A stretch of DNA of 64,000 nucleotides from Rubellimicrobium mesophilum DSM 19309 (GCF_000600335.2 NZ_KK088593.1:62001-126000), one strand, 5' to 3'. Counted from the stretch's first letter, positions 46,164-54,523 are shown. Notes: generated from the sequence alone by a model not told the origin. Numbers and translations: made by a program.

Positions 46164-47135
46164 ATGACCCTGCATGACCCTGATGAGCTTGCTTTCGCGG
46201 TGGCCCGAGGCGACCGCCGGGCGCTGGCGCGGGCGATCACGCTCGTGGAGAGCGCGCGGGCGGATCACCGGGCGCGGGCGGAGGCGCTGCTGGCGGCGCT
46301 GCCCCGGGACCGGACGGCGCTGCGGCTGGGGCTCTCGGGGACGCCGGGGGCGGGGAAGAGCACGCTGATCGAGGCGCTGGGGGTGATGCTCACCGGGCGG
46401 GGGATGCGGGTGGCGGTGCTGGCGGTGGACCCGTCCTCGGCGCGGTCGGGCGGGTCGATCCTGGGGGACAAGACGCGGATGGAGCGGCTGTCGCGCGAGC
46501 CCTCGGCCTTCATTCGGCCCTCGCCGGCGGGGGGGCAGCTTGGGGGCGTCGCAAGGCGGACGCGGGAGGCGATTGCGCTCTGCGAGGCCGCCGGGTTCGA
46601 CGTGGTCATCGTGGAGACGGTGGGGGTCGGGCAGTCCGAGACGGTGGTCGCGGACATGACCGACGTCTTCGCGCTCGTGCTGGCGCCGCATGGGGGGGAC
46701 GACCTCCAGGGCGTGAAGCGAGGCGTGATGGAGGCGGCGGACCTGATCCTCGTGAACAAGGCGGACCGCGATCCGGGGGCGGCGAACCGGACGAAGGGGG
46801 ACTACGCGGCCGCGCTTCGGCTGATGCGGCACCGGCCGCAGGACCCGCAGGGGTTCCCGGCCGTGATGACCGTCTCGGCGCTGGAGGGAGCGGGCCTCGC
46901 GGAGGCCTGGGATGCGGTCGAGCGGCTCTTCGCGTGGCGGCGCGAGGCGGGGCATCTGGAGCGGCTCCGGGGGGAGCAGCGGCTCCGCTGGTTCGAGGAG
47001 GAGCTGGTGGCGCAGGCGCTCCAGCGGCTCCATGCGGACCCCCGGCTGGCGGCGGAGCTGCCGGGGCTGAGGGGAGAGGTCGAGGCGGGTCGGATGTCGG
47101 CTCCGGAAGCGGCAAGGCGGGCGCTGGGGGCGTGA
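46164..47135 (+). CDS. meaB: Methylmalonyl-CoA mutase-associated GTPase MeaB
   Basis: MeaB is a G3E-type GTPase chaperone that gates and protects the B12 cofactor of methylmalonyl-CoA mutase. The 323-residue protein has Walker A GTPGAGKSTLIEALG, AVDPSSARSGGSILGDKTRM, IVETVGVGQSE (G3) and LILVNKADRD (G4). The C-terminal arm (about 255-323) mediates dimer formation. Start ATG 46164 (MTLHDPDELAFAVARGD); ATG 46155 is an alternative. The stop overlaps the next gene. The mutase is not in this window, but the epimerase of the same pathway is at 15 kb. Confidence 0.93.
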   Translation: MTLHDPDELAFAVARGDRRALARAITLVESARADHRARAEALLAALPRDRTALRLGLSGTPGAGKSTLIEALGVMLTGRGMRVAVLAVDPSSARSGGSILGDKTRMERLSREPSAFIRPSPAGGQLGGVARRTREAIALCEAAGFDVVIVETVGVGQSETVVADMTDVFALVLAPHGGDDLQGVKRGVMEAADLILVNKADRDPGAANRTKGDYAAALRLMRHRPQDPQGFPAVMTVSALEGAGLAEAWDAVERLFAWRREAGHLERLRGEQRLRWFEEELVAQALQRLHADPRLAAELPGLRGEVEAGRMSAPEAARRALGA

Positions 47136-47932
47136 CGGCGGAGGTCGTGTTCGACGGGGAACGGCTGCGGGCCGTGCTGTGGCGCGGGCGGTCGGATCGG
47201 CTGGTCGTGACCTTCGACTACCGGATGGACGGGCGCGAGGGGTTCTCGGCGGACAACCACTCGACGGGGTTCGCGCGGCAGGGGTTCTCGCAGCTCTCGA
47301 TCAAGACGCGGGCGAACGACTGGTTCGTGAACGCGGAGACGCCGGCGCTGGAGGAGGCGCTGGGGCGCGTCCGGGCGGAGCACCGGCGGGTGCAGGCGCT
47401 GGGCTTCTCGATGGGCGGATATGGGGCGCTGCGGTTCGCGCGGGCGCTCGGGGCGGCGCAGGTGGTCGTGGTGTCGCCGCAGGTGTCGCCGGAGGCGGAA
47501 TGGGACGTGCGGTATCGGGGGGAGACCCCGGGGTGGGACGAGGGGCTTGGGGACCTTAGGCCCCGAGCGATGCCGACGCTTGGGGGGCTGCTGGTGTTCG
47601 ATCCCTTCGTGGCGGAGGACCTGACCCATGCCCGGGCGATCCTGCGGCTGTTCCCGGGGCTGAGGCCGATCCGGCTCGGCTTCGGAGGGCATCCGGCCAT
47701 CCGGACCCTGCGGGGCGCCGGGAAGATGTGGGTCGTGCAGCAGGAGGCGGGTGCGCGGAGGGCCTCCGGGGAGGCGATCCGGGCCGCGCATCGTGGGGCG
47801 CGGGCGGAGTCGAAGGGATGGTGGACCCGTCTGGCGGGTCGTGCCGGGGCGGGCCACCGGGCTCTGGCGAGCAGGGCCCGCGACGTCGCGGCGCGGCTGC
47901 CGGAGCGGGCGGGAGACCTCGATGGGCCTTGA
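47132..47932 (+). CDS. Alpha/beta-hydrolase-like protein of unknown function
   Basis: A 266-residue protein. GFSMGGYGALRFARAL is a nucleophile elbow (G-x-S-x-G), so it may be an esterase or acyltransferase, and VVVSPQVSPEAEWD follows where a strand and acidic residue would be expected. The remaining 60 residues are Arg/Ala-rich and probably disordered. The start is GTG at 47132, which overlaps the meaB stop (GTGA), so the two are cotranscribed. A link to methylmalonyl-CoA metabolism is possible but unsupported. Confidence 0.75.
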   Translation: MTAEVVFDGERLRAVLWRGRSDRLVVTFDYRMDGREGFSADNHSTGFARQGFSQLSIKTRANDWFVNAETPALEEALGRVRAEHRRVQALGFSMGGYGALRFARALGAAQVVVVSPQVSPEAEWDVRYRGETPGWDEGLGDLRPRAMPTLGGLLVFDPFVAEDLTHARAILRLFPGLRPIRLGFGGHPAIRTLRGAGKMWVVQQEAGARRASGEAIRAAHRGARAESKGWWTRLAGRAGAGHRALASRARDVAARLPERAGDLDGP

Positions 47933-47996
47933 GGGCTGCTGAACCCGGGCCCGACCCGTGCTATGCTTGCGTCCAGCATCAGGGGAGGGCATGGCC

Positions 47997-48176
47997 ATGG
48001 GGCCGAGACGCGGCGATCCCACCGAGGAGGGGCGCATCGCCTGCGAGGACGGCGTGCCCCGATCGGACTGCCCCTATCGCCTCGACACGCCGGAATACCG
48101 GGCCTGGATGGAGGGCTGGGACGAGGCCGAGGAGGTCAAGGTCGTCGGGGGCGAGGAGGAGGGGGAGGAGCCCTGA
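47997..48176 (+). CDS. Small RMF/CrpP-like protein
   Basis: A 59-residue protein resembling ribosome modulation factor (Rmf_CrpP family), which parks ribosomes as inactive dimers in stationary phase. The pattern is visible in order: EEGRIACEDGVPRSDCPY, then EYRAWMEGWDEAEEV, matching the G-x2-A-x3-G...CPY...W-x2-GW-x-EA layout of E. coli RMF. The last 15 residues are very acidic, unlike basic E. coli RMF. ATG 47997 is chosen because AGGGGAGG lies 8 bases before it; ATG 47991 is also possible. It sits 121 bp before the ribosomal protein gene rpmB. Confidence 0.7.
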   Translation: MGPRRGDPTEEGRIACEDGVPRSDCPYRLDTPEYRAWMEGWDEAEEVKVVGGEEEGEEP

Positions 48177-48297
48177 CCGGCTTGACCCGGCGCGAGAATC
48201 CCCCTAGAGGCTGCGGACCCGAATTGGGCGCCCCTGGGCGGGGTGCCGCTCATGACGCGCCGCGCGCCCCGCGGCCAGAAGCCAAAGGACGAACGCC

Positions 48298-48594
48298 ATG
48301 TCGCGCAAGTGCGAACTGACCGGGAAGGGCCCGATGGTGGGCCACAACGTTTCCCACGCCAACAACAAGACCAAGCGCCGTTTCCTGCCGAACCTGCAGG
48401 ACGTGACCCTCGAATCCGAGGCGCTGGGCCGTTCCTTCCGCCTGCGGATCTCGAACCACGCCCTGCGGTCGGTGGACCACCGCGGCGGGCTCGACGCCTT
48501 CCTCGCCAAGGCCCGGGACGAGGAGCTGTCCTCGGACGCGCTGGCGATCAAGAAGGAGATCGCGAAGCTGCAGGCCGCCGCTCCGGCCGCCTGA
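48298..48594 (+). CDS. rpmB: 50S ribosomal protein L28
   Basis: A 98-residue ribosomal protein of the large subunit. [20 protein letters not shown] and [13 protein letters not shown] are diagnostic; [28 protein letters not shown] sequence follows. The long C-terminal extension with [13 protein letters not shown] is the alphaproteobacterial form. A ribosome binding site AAAGGA precedes the ATG, and a strong terminator follows. Confidence 0.97.
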   Translation: MSRKCELTGKGPMVGHNVSHANNKTKRRFLPNLQDVTLESEALGRSFRLRISNHALRSVDHRGGLDAFLAKARDEELSSDALAIKKEIAKLQAAAPAA

Positions 48595-48618
48595 GGGTTT
48601 CGGGACGAGTTTTGCAGG

Positions 48619-48643
48619 GGCCTCGCCGTCGGCGGGGCCTTTT
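48619..48643 (+). terminator. Rho-independent terminator of rpmB
   Basis: GGCCTCGCC pairs with GGCGGGGCC (one G-T pair) around a GTC loop and is followed by TTTT at 48640-48643, 25 bases after the rpmB stop. Confidence 0.85.
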
Positions 48644-48692
48644 GCGTCACAAGAGGGTTCTCCGACTCGGCGGGGCGTGCCAGCCTGGGCTC

Positions 48693-49043
48693 ATGGGCCG
48701 TGAGCTGGTGAATGCGATCTGCGCGGGGCTGCCGGGGGCGGAGGTGTCCGATCCCTGGGGCGGCGGGCACGACTGCTGGAAGGTCGGCGGCAAGATGTTC
48801 GCGGTGGTCGGGGCGCGGCTGGCGGGCGTCTCGGTCAAGACGGACGGGATCGAGACGGCGGAGATGCTGATCGCGGCGGGCGTGGCGGAACGGGCGGCGT
48901 ATCTGCACCGGTCCTGGGTGCGGCTGCCCGAGGCTGCGCCGGCGGACGAGGTGCGGCATCGGCTGGTCACGAGCTACCGGCTGGTGCGGGCCGGACTGCC
49001 GAGAAAGGTGCAGGCGGCGCTGGGAGCGGTGGACGAGGCGTAA
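48693..49043 (+). CDS. MmcQ/YjbR family DNA-binding protein
   Basis: A 116-residue protein of the MmcQ/YjbR family, with a fold similar to double-wing DNA-binding proteins. Family segments: VSDPWGGGHDCWKVGGKMFAVVG, AGVSVKTDG and the C-terminal ELVTSYRLV-like segment HRLVTSYRLVRAGLPRKVQ. The biological role is unknown. It begins 50 bp after the rpmB terminator and so is likely expressed from its own promoter. Confidence 0.9.
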   Translation: MGRELVNAICAGLPGAEVSDPWGGGHDCWKVGGKMFAVVGARLAGVSVKTDGIETAEMLIAAGVAERAAYLHRSWVRLPEAAPADEVRHRLVTSYRLVRAGLPRKVQAALGAVDEA

Positions 49044-49082
49044 GGGCCATGTCGCGGCGGCGTTGGCCGAGGTCGCGGGCTG

Positions 49083-49400
49083 TTGTTGCGTCTGGGTCTG
49101 GCTGCGGCTTGGGGCGTCGGGCTATGGCTGATGGCGGGGCTCCTGTCGCTGGCGGGCTTCGCTGGGGCGTTGGTGCTGAGCCCGGCGGATCAGGCGGGGC
49201 GAGCCTGTGCGGCCGGTGGGGCCGTCCACATCGCAGCGTCGCTGCTCTGGCTCTGGGCCGTGAGGGGGGCGGCCGGACGGGGTGGGACTCGCTGGCCGGG
49301 GCTATGCTTCTTGGGAGCGGCGGTGATCCTCTGCGCCGCGCGGGGGATGAGGGTCGAGATGCGTAGGGGGGTTCACCCTACCATGGAGTCGTTCCCCTAG
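49083..49400 (+). CDS. Possible small membrane protein
   Basis: An open frame of 105 residues with three hydrophobic stretches (about 5-30, 44-60 and 73-86). I do not recognise it. It starts at a TTG without a clear ribosome binding site and its last residues (RRGVHPTMESFP) run through a REP-like hairpin, which suggests the frame may be open by chance. The hydrophobic pattern is the only argument for it. Confidence 0.35.
   Translation: MLRLGLAAAWGVGLWLMAGLLSLAGFAGALVLSPADQAGRACAAGGAVHIAASLLWLWAVRGAAGRGGTRWPGLCFLGAAVILCAARGMRVEMRRGVHPTMESFP
49363..49381. repeat. REP-like hairpin, GTAGGG/CCCTAC
   Basis: GTAGGG at 49363-49368 pairs with CCCTAC at 49376-49381 around a seven-base loop. It belongs to the family of short palindromes with GTAGGG ends and a TGAAGCCC-like centre found at 46.1, 49.4 and 52.4 kb. 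Confidence 0.5.
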
Positions 49401-49412
49401 GATCGCCCTGGA

Positions 49413-49436
49413 CGGTGGGGTGAAAGCCCCAACCTG
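49413..49436. repeat. REP-like element, GGTGGGGTGAAAGCCCCAACC
   Basis: GGGG and CCCC flank TGAAAG at 49417-49430, inside a wider inverted GGT...ACC frame. The centre resembles the CTGAAG centre of the copies at 46.1 and 52.4 kb. It lies 12 bases from the purD stop and could also act as a terminator for it. Confidence 0.45.
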
Positions 49437-49447
49437 CGAGGTGGCCT

Positions 49448-50698
49448 TCAGAGGGCCCGCCAGCCGATGTCGCGCCGGCAGAAGAGGCCGGGCGCGTCGA
49501 TGCGGTCCACCATGGCATAGGCGCGGTCGCGGGCCTCCTGAAGGGTCTCGCCACGGGCGGTGACGTTAAGGACCCGGCCGCCGTTGGCGACGAGCTGGCG
49601 CTCGCGCTCGGCGGTGCCGGCATGGAAAACCATCTCGGAGGAGGTCTCGGGAAGGGCGTCGAGGCCGCGGATCGGTGTGCCCTTCTCCGGCGTGCCGGGA
49701 TAGCCGTTGCCGGCGAGGACCACGGTCAGGGCATGGTCGTCGGCCCAGTGGGCCTGGACCTGCGCGAGGCGGCCCTCGGCGCAGGCCTGAATGAGGTCGA
49801 GCACCTGGCCGCCGAGGCGCATCATCAGAACCTGGCACTCGGGGTCGCCGAAGCGGACGTTGTATTCGATGAGCTTGGGGGCGCCGTTTTCGATCATCAG
49901 GCCGGCGTAGAGGACGCCCTGGTAGGGGGTGCCCCGACGGGCCATCTCGGCCAGCGTAGGGGCGACGATCTCGTCGAGGGCGCGCTTCTGGACGGCGTCG
50001 GAGAGGACGGGGGCGGGCGAGTAGGCGCCCATGCCGCCGGTGTTGGGGCCGGTGTCGCCCTCGCCCACGCGCTTGTGGTCCTGGGCAGTGCCGAGGGGGA
50101 GCATGGCGGTGCCGTCGCAGAGGACGAAGAACGAGGCCTCTTCGCCGGTCAGGCATTCCTCGATGACGACGCTGCCTTGGCCGTCGGAGAACACCGCGTC
50201 GAGCGCGGCGAGCGCCTCCTCGACGGACTGGGCCACGGTCACGCCCTTGCCGGCGGCGAGGCCGTCGGCCTTGACGACGATGGGGGCGCCCTCGCGCCGC
50301 ACATGGGCGCGGGCCTCGGCGAGGTCCGAGAAGGCAGCCCATGCGGCGGTTGGGGCGCCGCAGGCATCGCAGACATCCTTGGTGAAGGCCTTGGACGCCT
50401 CCAGCTTGGCGGCCTCCTGCGAGGGGCCGAAGACGAGGACGCCGGCGTCGCGGAGGCGGTCGGCGACCCCGGCGGCGAGGGGGGCCTCGGGGCCGACGAT
50501 GACGAGGTCCACCGCGTTCTCGCCGCAGAAGAGCGCCACCGCGTCGCCGTCGAGGATGTCGAGGTCGGCGCATTCGGCGATCCGGGCGATGCCGGGGTTG
50601 CCGGGCGCGGCGATGAGGCGGTCGCATTTCGGGTTCTGCTTGACCGCCCAGGCAAGCGCGTGCTCTCGGCCGCCGGAGCCGAGGATCAGGACGTTCAT
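49448..50698 (-). CDS. purD: Phosphoribosylamine--glycine ligase
   Basis: PurD (GAR synthetase) joins glycine to phosphoribosylamine with ATP, the second step of purine synthesis. 416 residues. Seen: N-domain LILGSGGREHALAWAV and APGNPGIA, then ATP-grasp motifs VVKADGLAAGKGVTVA, FFVLCDGTAMLPLGTAQDHKR and TGGMGAYSPAP, and YNVRFGDPECQVLMMRL. The frame is intact. It is divergent from xseA with 72 bp between starts. Confidence 0.97.
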   Translation of the reverse strand: MNVLILGSGGREHALAWAVKQNPKCDRLIAAPGNPGIARIAECADLDILDGDAVALFCGENAVDLVIVGPEAPLAAGVADRLRDAGVLVFGPSQEAAKLEASKAFTKDVCDACGAPTAAWAAFSDLAEARAHVRREGAPIVVKADGLAAGKGVTVAQSVEEALAALDAVFSDGQGSVVIEECLTGEEASFFVLCDGTAMLPLGTAQDHKRVGEGDTGPNTGGMGAYSPAPVLSDAVQKRALDEIVAPTLAEMARRGTPYQGVLYAGLMIENGAPKLIEYNVRFGDPECQVLMMRLGGQVLDLIQACAEGRLAQVQAHWADDHALTVVLAGNGYPGTPEKGTPIRGLDALPETSSEMVFHAGTAERERQLVANGGRVLNVTARGETLQEARDRAYAMVDRIDAPGLFCRRDIGWRAL

Positions 50699-50770
50699 GG
50701 CGGCGACTCCGGTTGGCCTTGTTCGCGAGGCGTTCTAAGGTCACGCACCCGACCCCGCAAGGATGCGCCG

Positions 50771-52387
50771 ATGGACCTCCTCGACGACGATGACGCCCCG
50801 CCACGTCGGTCCAACGCGCCGGAGTTCTCGGTGTCGGAGATCTCGGGCGCCGTGAAGCGCATGGTGGAGGGGGAGTTCGCCTTCGTCCGGGTGCGGGGCG
50901 AGATCGGGCGGGTGTCGCGACCGCCCTCGGGGCACATCTACTTCGACCTCAAGGACGGGAACGCGGTGCTGGCCGCCGTGAGCTGGAAGGGGCAGGCGGC
51001 GCGCCTGACCGCCCGGCCGGAGGAGGGGCTGGAGATGGTGGCCGTGGGGCGGCTGACCACCTTTCCGGGGCAGTCCAAGTATCAGATGATCGTGGACGAC
51101 TTGGTGCCCGCCGGGGCCGGGGCGTTGATGGCGCAGCTCGAGGCGCGGCGGAAGAAGCTGGCCGGCGAGGGGCTGTTCGATCCGGCGCGGAAGAAGCCGA
51201 TTCCGTATCTGCCGGAGGTGATCGGGGTCGTGACCTCGCCCTCGGGGGCGGTGATCCGGGATATCCTCCATCGACTGCGGGACCGCTTTCCGCGCCGAGT
51301 GATCGTCTGGCCGGTCGCCGTTCAGGGGCAGAACTGCGCGCCCGAGGTGTCGCGTGCCGTGATGGGGTTCAATGCGTTGCCCGAAGGGGGGCCGATCCCG
51401 AGGCCGGACCTGCTGATCGTGGCGCGGGGCGGGGGGTCGATCGAGGACCTCTGGGGCTTCAACGAGGAGATCGTGGTGCGGGCCGTCGCTGGGTCGCGCA
51501 TCCCCGTCATCTCGGCCGTGGGGCACGAGACGGACACGACGCTCTGCGACTTCGCGGCGGACCTGCGGGCGCCGACGCCGACCGCCGCCGCCGAGATGGC
51601 GGTGCCGGTCAGGGCGGAACTGGTGGAGAGGGTGGCGACGCTGGGCGCGCGGGGCTCGCGGGCGCTGCGGCTGGGCGTGGATCGGCGGCGGCAGAGGCTT
51701 GGGGATCTGGCGCGGGCGCTGCCAAGGGGGGACGCGATCCTCGCGGGCGTGCAGCAGCGAGTGGACTTCCTGTCGGCCCGGCTGCCCGCCGCGCTGAGGG
51801 GGGTCACGTCCCGGCAACGGGTGAAGCTCGCGGACCTGCGGATCGGTACGGGGGTGCTCCAGCGGTCCTTGCAGGATGGCAAGAGGCGGGTGGCGGAGGC
51901 GGAGCGGAGCCTGGGGCCGGCGCTGGCGCGGGTGGCGCGGGATGCGGGGCGGGAGCTGCAGGACCTCTCGGGGCGGCTGGAGCTCGCGCGGGATCGGCGG
52001 GTCGCGGGGGCGGGGGAGGCGCTGGCGCGGCTCGGACCCCGGCTCGATCCGCTGGCGGCGCGGGCGGCGGCGGAGGGGCGGGAGGACTTCGCGCGGGTGG
52101 CCCGGCGGTTCACGGCGGAGCTGCCGCTCGGCCGGATCGGGCGGCTGCGGGACGCCCTGGCGGCGCTCGACCGGTTGAACGAGTCGCTGAGCTACAAGAG
52201 CGCGCTGGAGCGGGGCTTCGCGGTGGTGAGGAGCGAGGGGCAGGTAGTGACGCGGGCCGAGGCGGCGGCGCGGGCGGCGAGCCTGGAGATCGAGTTCGCC
52301 GATGGGCGGGTCATGGTGGGGAACCGGCCTGCTGCCCCCAAGAAGCCAGGGGCCGAGCCACCGCCGGAGCAGGGAAGCTTGCTCTAG
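50771..52387 (+). CDS. xseA: Exodeoxyribonuclease VII large subunit
   Basis: XseA with the small subunit XseB (not seen here) degrades single-stranded DNA in both directions. 538 residues: N-terminal OB-fold (about 15-115, FVRVRGEIGRVSRPPSGHIYFDLKD), catalytic domain (about 130-320, VIGVVTSPSGAVIRDILHRL, ARGGGSIEDLWGFNEE and SAVGHETDTTLCDFAADLRAPTPTAAAE), a long coiled-coil arm (about 270-460), and a C-terminal segment (SYKSALERGFAVV). All family motifs are intact. XseB binds the coiled coil. Confidence 0.95.
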   Translation: MDLLDDDDAPPRRSNAPEFSVSEISGAVKRMVEGEFAFVRVRGEIGRVSRPPSGHIYFDLKDGNAVLAAVSWKGQAARLTARPEEGLEMVAVGRLTTFPGQSKYQMIVDDLVPAGAGALMAQLEARRKKLAGEGLFDPARKKPIPYLPEVIGVVTSPSGAVIRDILHRLRDRFPRRVIVWPVAVQGQNCAPEVSRAVMGFNALPEGGPIPRPDLLIVARGGGSIEDLWGFNEEIVVRAVAGSRIPVISAVGHETDTTLCDFAADLRAPTPTAAAEMAVPVRAELVERVATLGARGSRALRLGVDRRRQRLGDLARALPRGDAILAGVQQRVDFLSARLPAALRGVTSRQRVKLADLRIGTGVLQRSLQDGKRRVAEAERSLGPALARVARDAGRELQDLSGRLELARDRRVAGAGEALARLGPRLDPLAARAAAEGREDFARVARRFTAELPLGRIGRLRDALAALDRLNESLSYKSALERGFAVVRSEGQVVTRAEAAARAASLEIEFADGRVMVGNRPAAPKKPGAEPPPEQGSLL

Positions 52388-52411
52388 GACATTGGCCGAG
52401 CAGGTCGGATC

Positions 52412-52445
52412 GGCGCAGGGGGGCTTCAGCCCGCCAACCTCCATC
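52412..52445. repeat. REP-like element, copy B
   Basis: GGGCTTCAGCCCGCCAACCT at 52421-52440 followed by CCAT is the inverted form of the copy at 46066-46100: the reverse strand reads ATGGAGGTTGG directly joined to CGGGCTGAAGCCC. The earlier copy has extra bases between these two blocks. Confidence 0.6.
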
Positions 52446-52477
52446 GTCCGACGCCGTGCCCATGTCAGACGGGGCAT

Positions 52478-52505
52478 GGTGCGCTGAAGCCCACCCTACG
52501 GGTCC
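52478..52505. repeat. REP-like element, copy C
   Basis: GGTGCGCTGAAGCCCACC at 52478-52495, followed by CTACGG, has the same CTGAAGCCC centre as copies A and B and ends in the CCCTACG motif shared with the hairpin at 49.37 kb. Confidence 0.5.
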
Positions 52506-52523
52506 GTCCTGGCCCGACCCGGT

Positions 52524-52919
52524 TCACACCCCCAGCCAGGCGCAGCCGAAGTTCGCGACGTCGAGGGGCGCGTCGGTGGAGGTCTCGGGCTCGCTGCCGT
52601 CGGGGTTGGTGGAGAGGATCGAATCCCCGTCGTGGTAGTAGAGGAAGCAGAAGGGATCGGGCTCGCCGTCGTAGGAGAAGCAGATCTGCGGGCCCTTGGG
52701 ATACCAGCGGCCTTCCATGCAGGTACCGTCGGGCTCGGCCCAGGTAACGCGGCGGTCGGAGTAGTAGCGCTCATAGCCGCGGGGCGGCTGGCCCTTCGCG
52801 CCATAGGTTAGGGTGCGGCCCTGGACCAGCGCCTCGAAGGCACTGCCCTTCAAGGCCTCCTGCGCAGGCGCGGGACAGGCTTGGGTCGCGAGGAGGAGCG
52901 CGAGGAGGACGGTCCTCAT
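52524..52919 (-). CDS. Secreted small protein of unknown family, second of a tandem pair
   Basis: A 131-residue exported protein (signal MRTVLLALLLATQACPAPAQ). I do not recognise the family. The mature part reads GRTLTYGAKGQPPRGYERYY, RRVTWAEPDGTCMEGRWYPKGP and ICFSYDGEPDPFC, and it is clearly homologous to the gene just upstream (52916-53317). Four conserved cysteines suggest disulfides. The ATG overlaps the upstream stop (ATGA), so the pair is one operon made by duplication. Confidence 0.8.
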   Translation of the reverse strand: MRTVLLALLLATQACPAPAQEALKGSAFEALVQGRTLTYGAKGQPPRGYERYYSDRRVTWAEPDGTCMEGRWYPKGPQICFSYDGEPDPFCFLYYHDGDSILSTNPDGSEPETSTDAPLDVANFGCAWLGV

Positions 52920-53317
52920 ACGCCGACCCCGCCGCACACGAGGCCGTTCTCCTCATCCTTGAGCTCGTAGAGCGTCAGGCCCCCGCCCTCGCCCAGGAAC
53001 TCGGCCCGGAGACCGTCGCCGTCGCGGAAGAAGCGCCAGCACTGCGGGCCCAGGTCGTCCTCGTAGTCGAAGCAGATGGCGGGGGACTCGGGCGGGCCCT
53101 TGGCGTGCCAAGTGCCTTCGAGGCAGTCGTCGCTGCCCAGGAAGGCCCAGATGACGCGGCGGTTGGGGAAGTAGTGCTCGATCCCGTAGGGCGGCTGGCC
53201 GGGGGCGCCGTAGGTGAGGGTCCGGCCCTCCACGTGGGCCTGGAACTCGTCGGCGGTGATGGCGTCCTGCGCCCGGACGGGCGTGGCGAGCGTGAGGAGG
53301 AGAAGGAGCGCGCGCAT
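52916..53317 (-). CDS. Secreted small protein of unknown family, first of a tandem pair
   Basis: A 133-residue exported protein (signal MRALLLLLTLATPVRAQ). Its core GRTLTYGAPGQPPYGIEHYF, RRVIWAFLGSDDCLEGTWHAKGP, AICFDYEDDLGPQC parallels the neighbour residue by residue, with the same cysteines and DGD motif. The pattern (Tyr/Phe, Trp-x-Gly, Cys) looks like a small beta-rich domain. Function is unknown. The start at 53317 is chosen over upstream codons because the signal peptide begins there. Confidence 0.8.
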   Translation of the reverse strand: MRALLLLLTLATPVRAQDAITADEFQAHVEGRTLTYGAPGQPPYGIEHYFPNRRVIWAFLGSDDCLEGTWHAKGPPESPAICFDYEDDLGPQCWRFFRDGDGLRAEFLGEGGGLTLYELKDEENGLVCGGVGV

Positions 53318-53398
53318 TCGGGCAGCCTGCCCGCGAGGGGGCGCCTTTGCAAGCCGAGTGGAAAGGCTTACCTGAGGGCCACGCAACTCGGGGGTTCC

Positions 53399-54523
53399 AT
53401 GTCCTTCTTCGGCAAGCTCAAGGACCGGCTGTTCAAGACCTCGTCGAAGCTCGACGAGGGGCTGGCCGACATCGTGGGGCAGGGCGAGGCCGCGCCGCCG
53501 GAGGAGGAGGCGCGGACGCCGGAGCCTCAGCCGACGCTAATGACGCCCGCTCCGGTGCCGCCGGCGCCGGTTGCGCCGCCTCCTGCAGCAGCGCCGACCG
53601 CTCCTGCCACTCGGGAACCCGCGCCGCAGCGGGGGGGACTCTTCGGGCGGCTCTTCGGGCGAGAGGGCGAGGTCACGATCGAGGGCCCGCGCCGGACGCT
53701 GGATGACGCGATGCTGGAGGAGATCGAGGACCTGCTGGTCGCCTCGGACATGGGGGTCGACACGGCGCTGCGGGTGACGGCGAACCTCGCCGAAGGGCGG
53801 ATGGGGCGGCGGCTCTCGGTGCCGGAGATCAAGGGCATCCTGTCCGCCGAGGTCGCGCGGATCATGGAAGGCGTGGCGCGGCCGATGCCGCTGTTCCCCA
53901 GGAAGCCGCAGGTCGTGCTGGTCGTGGGCGTGAACGGGTCTGGGAAGACCACGACCATCGGCAAGCTCGCCTCGCAGTTCCGCGCCGCCGGCAAGTCGGT
54001 GGTGATCGCGGCCGGCGACACGTTCCGGGCGGCGGCGGTGGAGCAGCTTCAGGTCTGGGGGCAACGCGCGGGCGTGCCGGTGATGACGGCGGCGCAGGGG
54101 TCGGACCCGGCGAGCCTCGCCTTCGACGCGATGGAGCGGGCGGGGCGGGAGGGGGCGGACCTGCTGCTGATCGACACGGCCGGCAGGCTCCAGAACCGTC
54201 AGGACCTGATGGAGGAGCTGGCCAAGATCGTCCGGGTGATCCGCAAGAAGGACCCCACGGCGCCGCACAACACGATCCTGGTGCTGGACGCGACGACGGG
54301 GCAGAACGCGCTGCAGCAGGTGGAGATCTTCCGCAGGATCGCGGACGTGACCGGGCTGGTGATGACCAAGCTCGACGGGACGGCGAAGGGCGGCGTCCTG
54401 GTGGCGCTGGCCGACAAGTTCGGGCTGCCGATCCACGCCATCGGCGTGGGCGAGCAGATCGACGACCTGTCGCCCTTCGACCCGGAGGAGTTCGCGCGCG
54501 CCCTGACGGGGGCCGAGGCCTAG
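53399..54523 (+). CDS. ftsY: Signal recognition particle receptor FtsY
   Basis: FtsY is the SRP receptor GTPase that docks ribosomes making membrane proteins at the inner membrane. 374 residues: an A domain with a Pro/Ala-rich linker (about 30-90), the helical N domain (about 95-155) and the G domain (about 160-374). Motifs: G1 GVNGSGKTTTIGKLA, GDTFRAAAVEQLQVW, G3 DTAGRLQNRQDLMEEL and G4 TKLDGTAKGG. The start ATG is at 53399, giving MSFFGKLKDRLFKTSSKL. It overlaps the convergent MgtC stop by two to four bases. Confidence 0.96.
   Translation: MSFFGKLKDRLFKTSSKLDEGLADIVGQGEAAPPEEEARTPEPQPTLMTPAPVPPAPVAPPPAAAPTAPATREPAPQRGGLFGRLFGREGEVTIEGPRRTLDDAMLEEIEDLLVASDMGVDTALRVTANLAEGRMGRRLSVPEIKGILSAEVARIMEGVARPMPLFPRKPQVVLVVGVNGSGKTTTIGKLASQFRAAGKSVVIAAGDTFRAAAVEQLQVWGQRAGVPVMTAAQGSDPASLAFDAMERAGREGADLLLIDTAGRLQNRQDLMEELAKIVRVIRKKDPTAPHNTILVLDATTGQNALQQVEIFRRIADVTGLVMTKLDGTAKGGVLVALADKFGLPIHAIGVGEQIDDLSPFDPEEFARALTGAEA

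Noticed and set aside
45821..46240. Minus-strand frame between hrpB and meaB
   Set aside because: It spans AT-rich non-coding DNA and repeats and has Pro/Arg/Ser-rich composition without a protein-like pattern.
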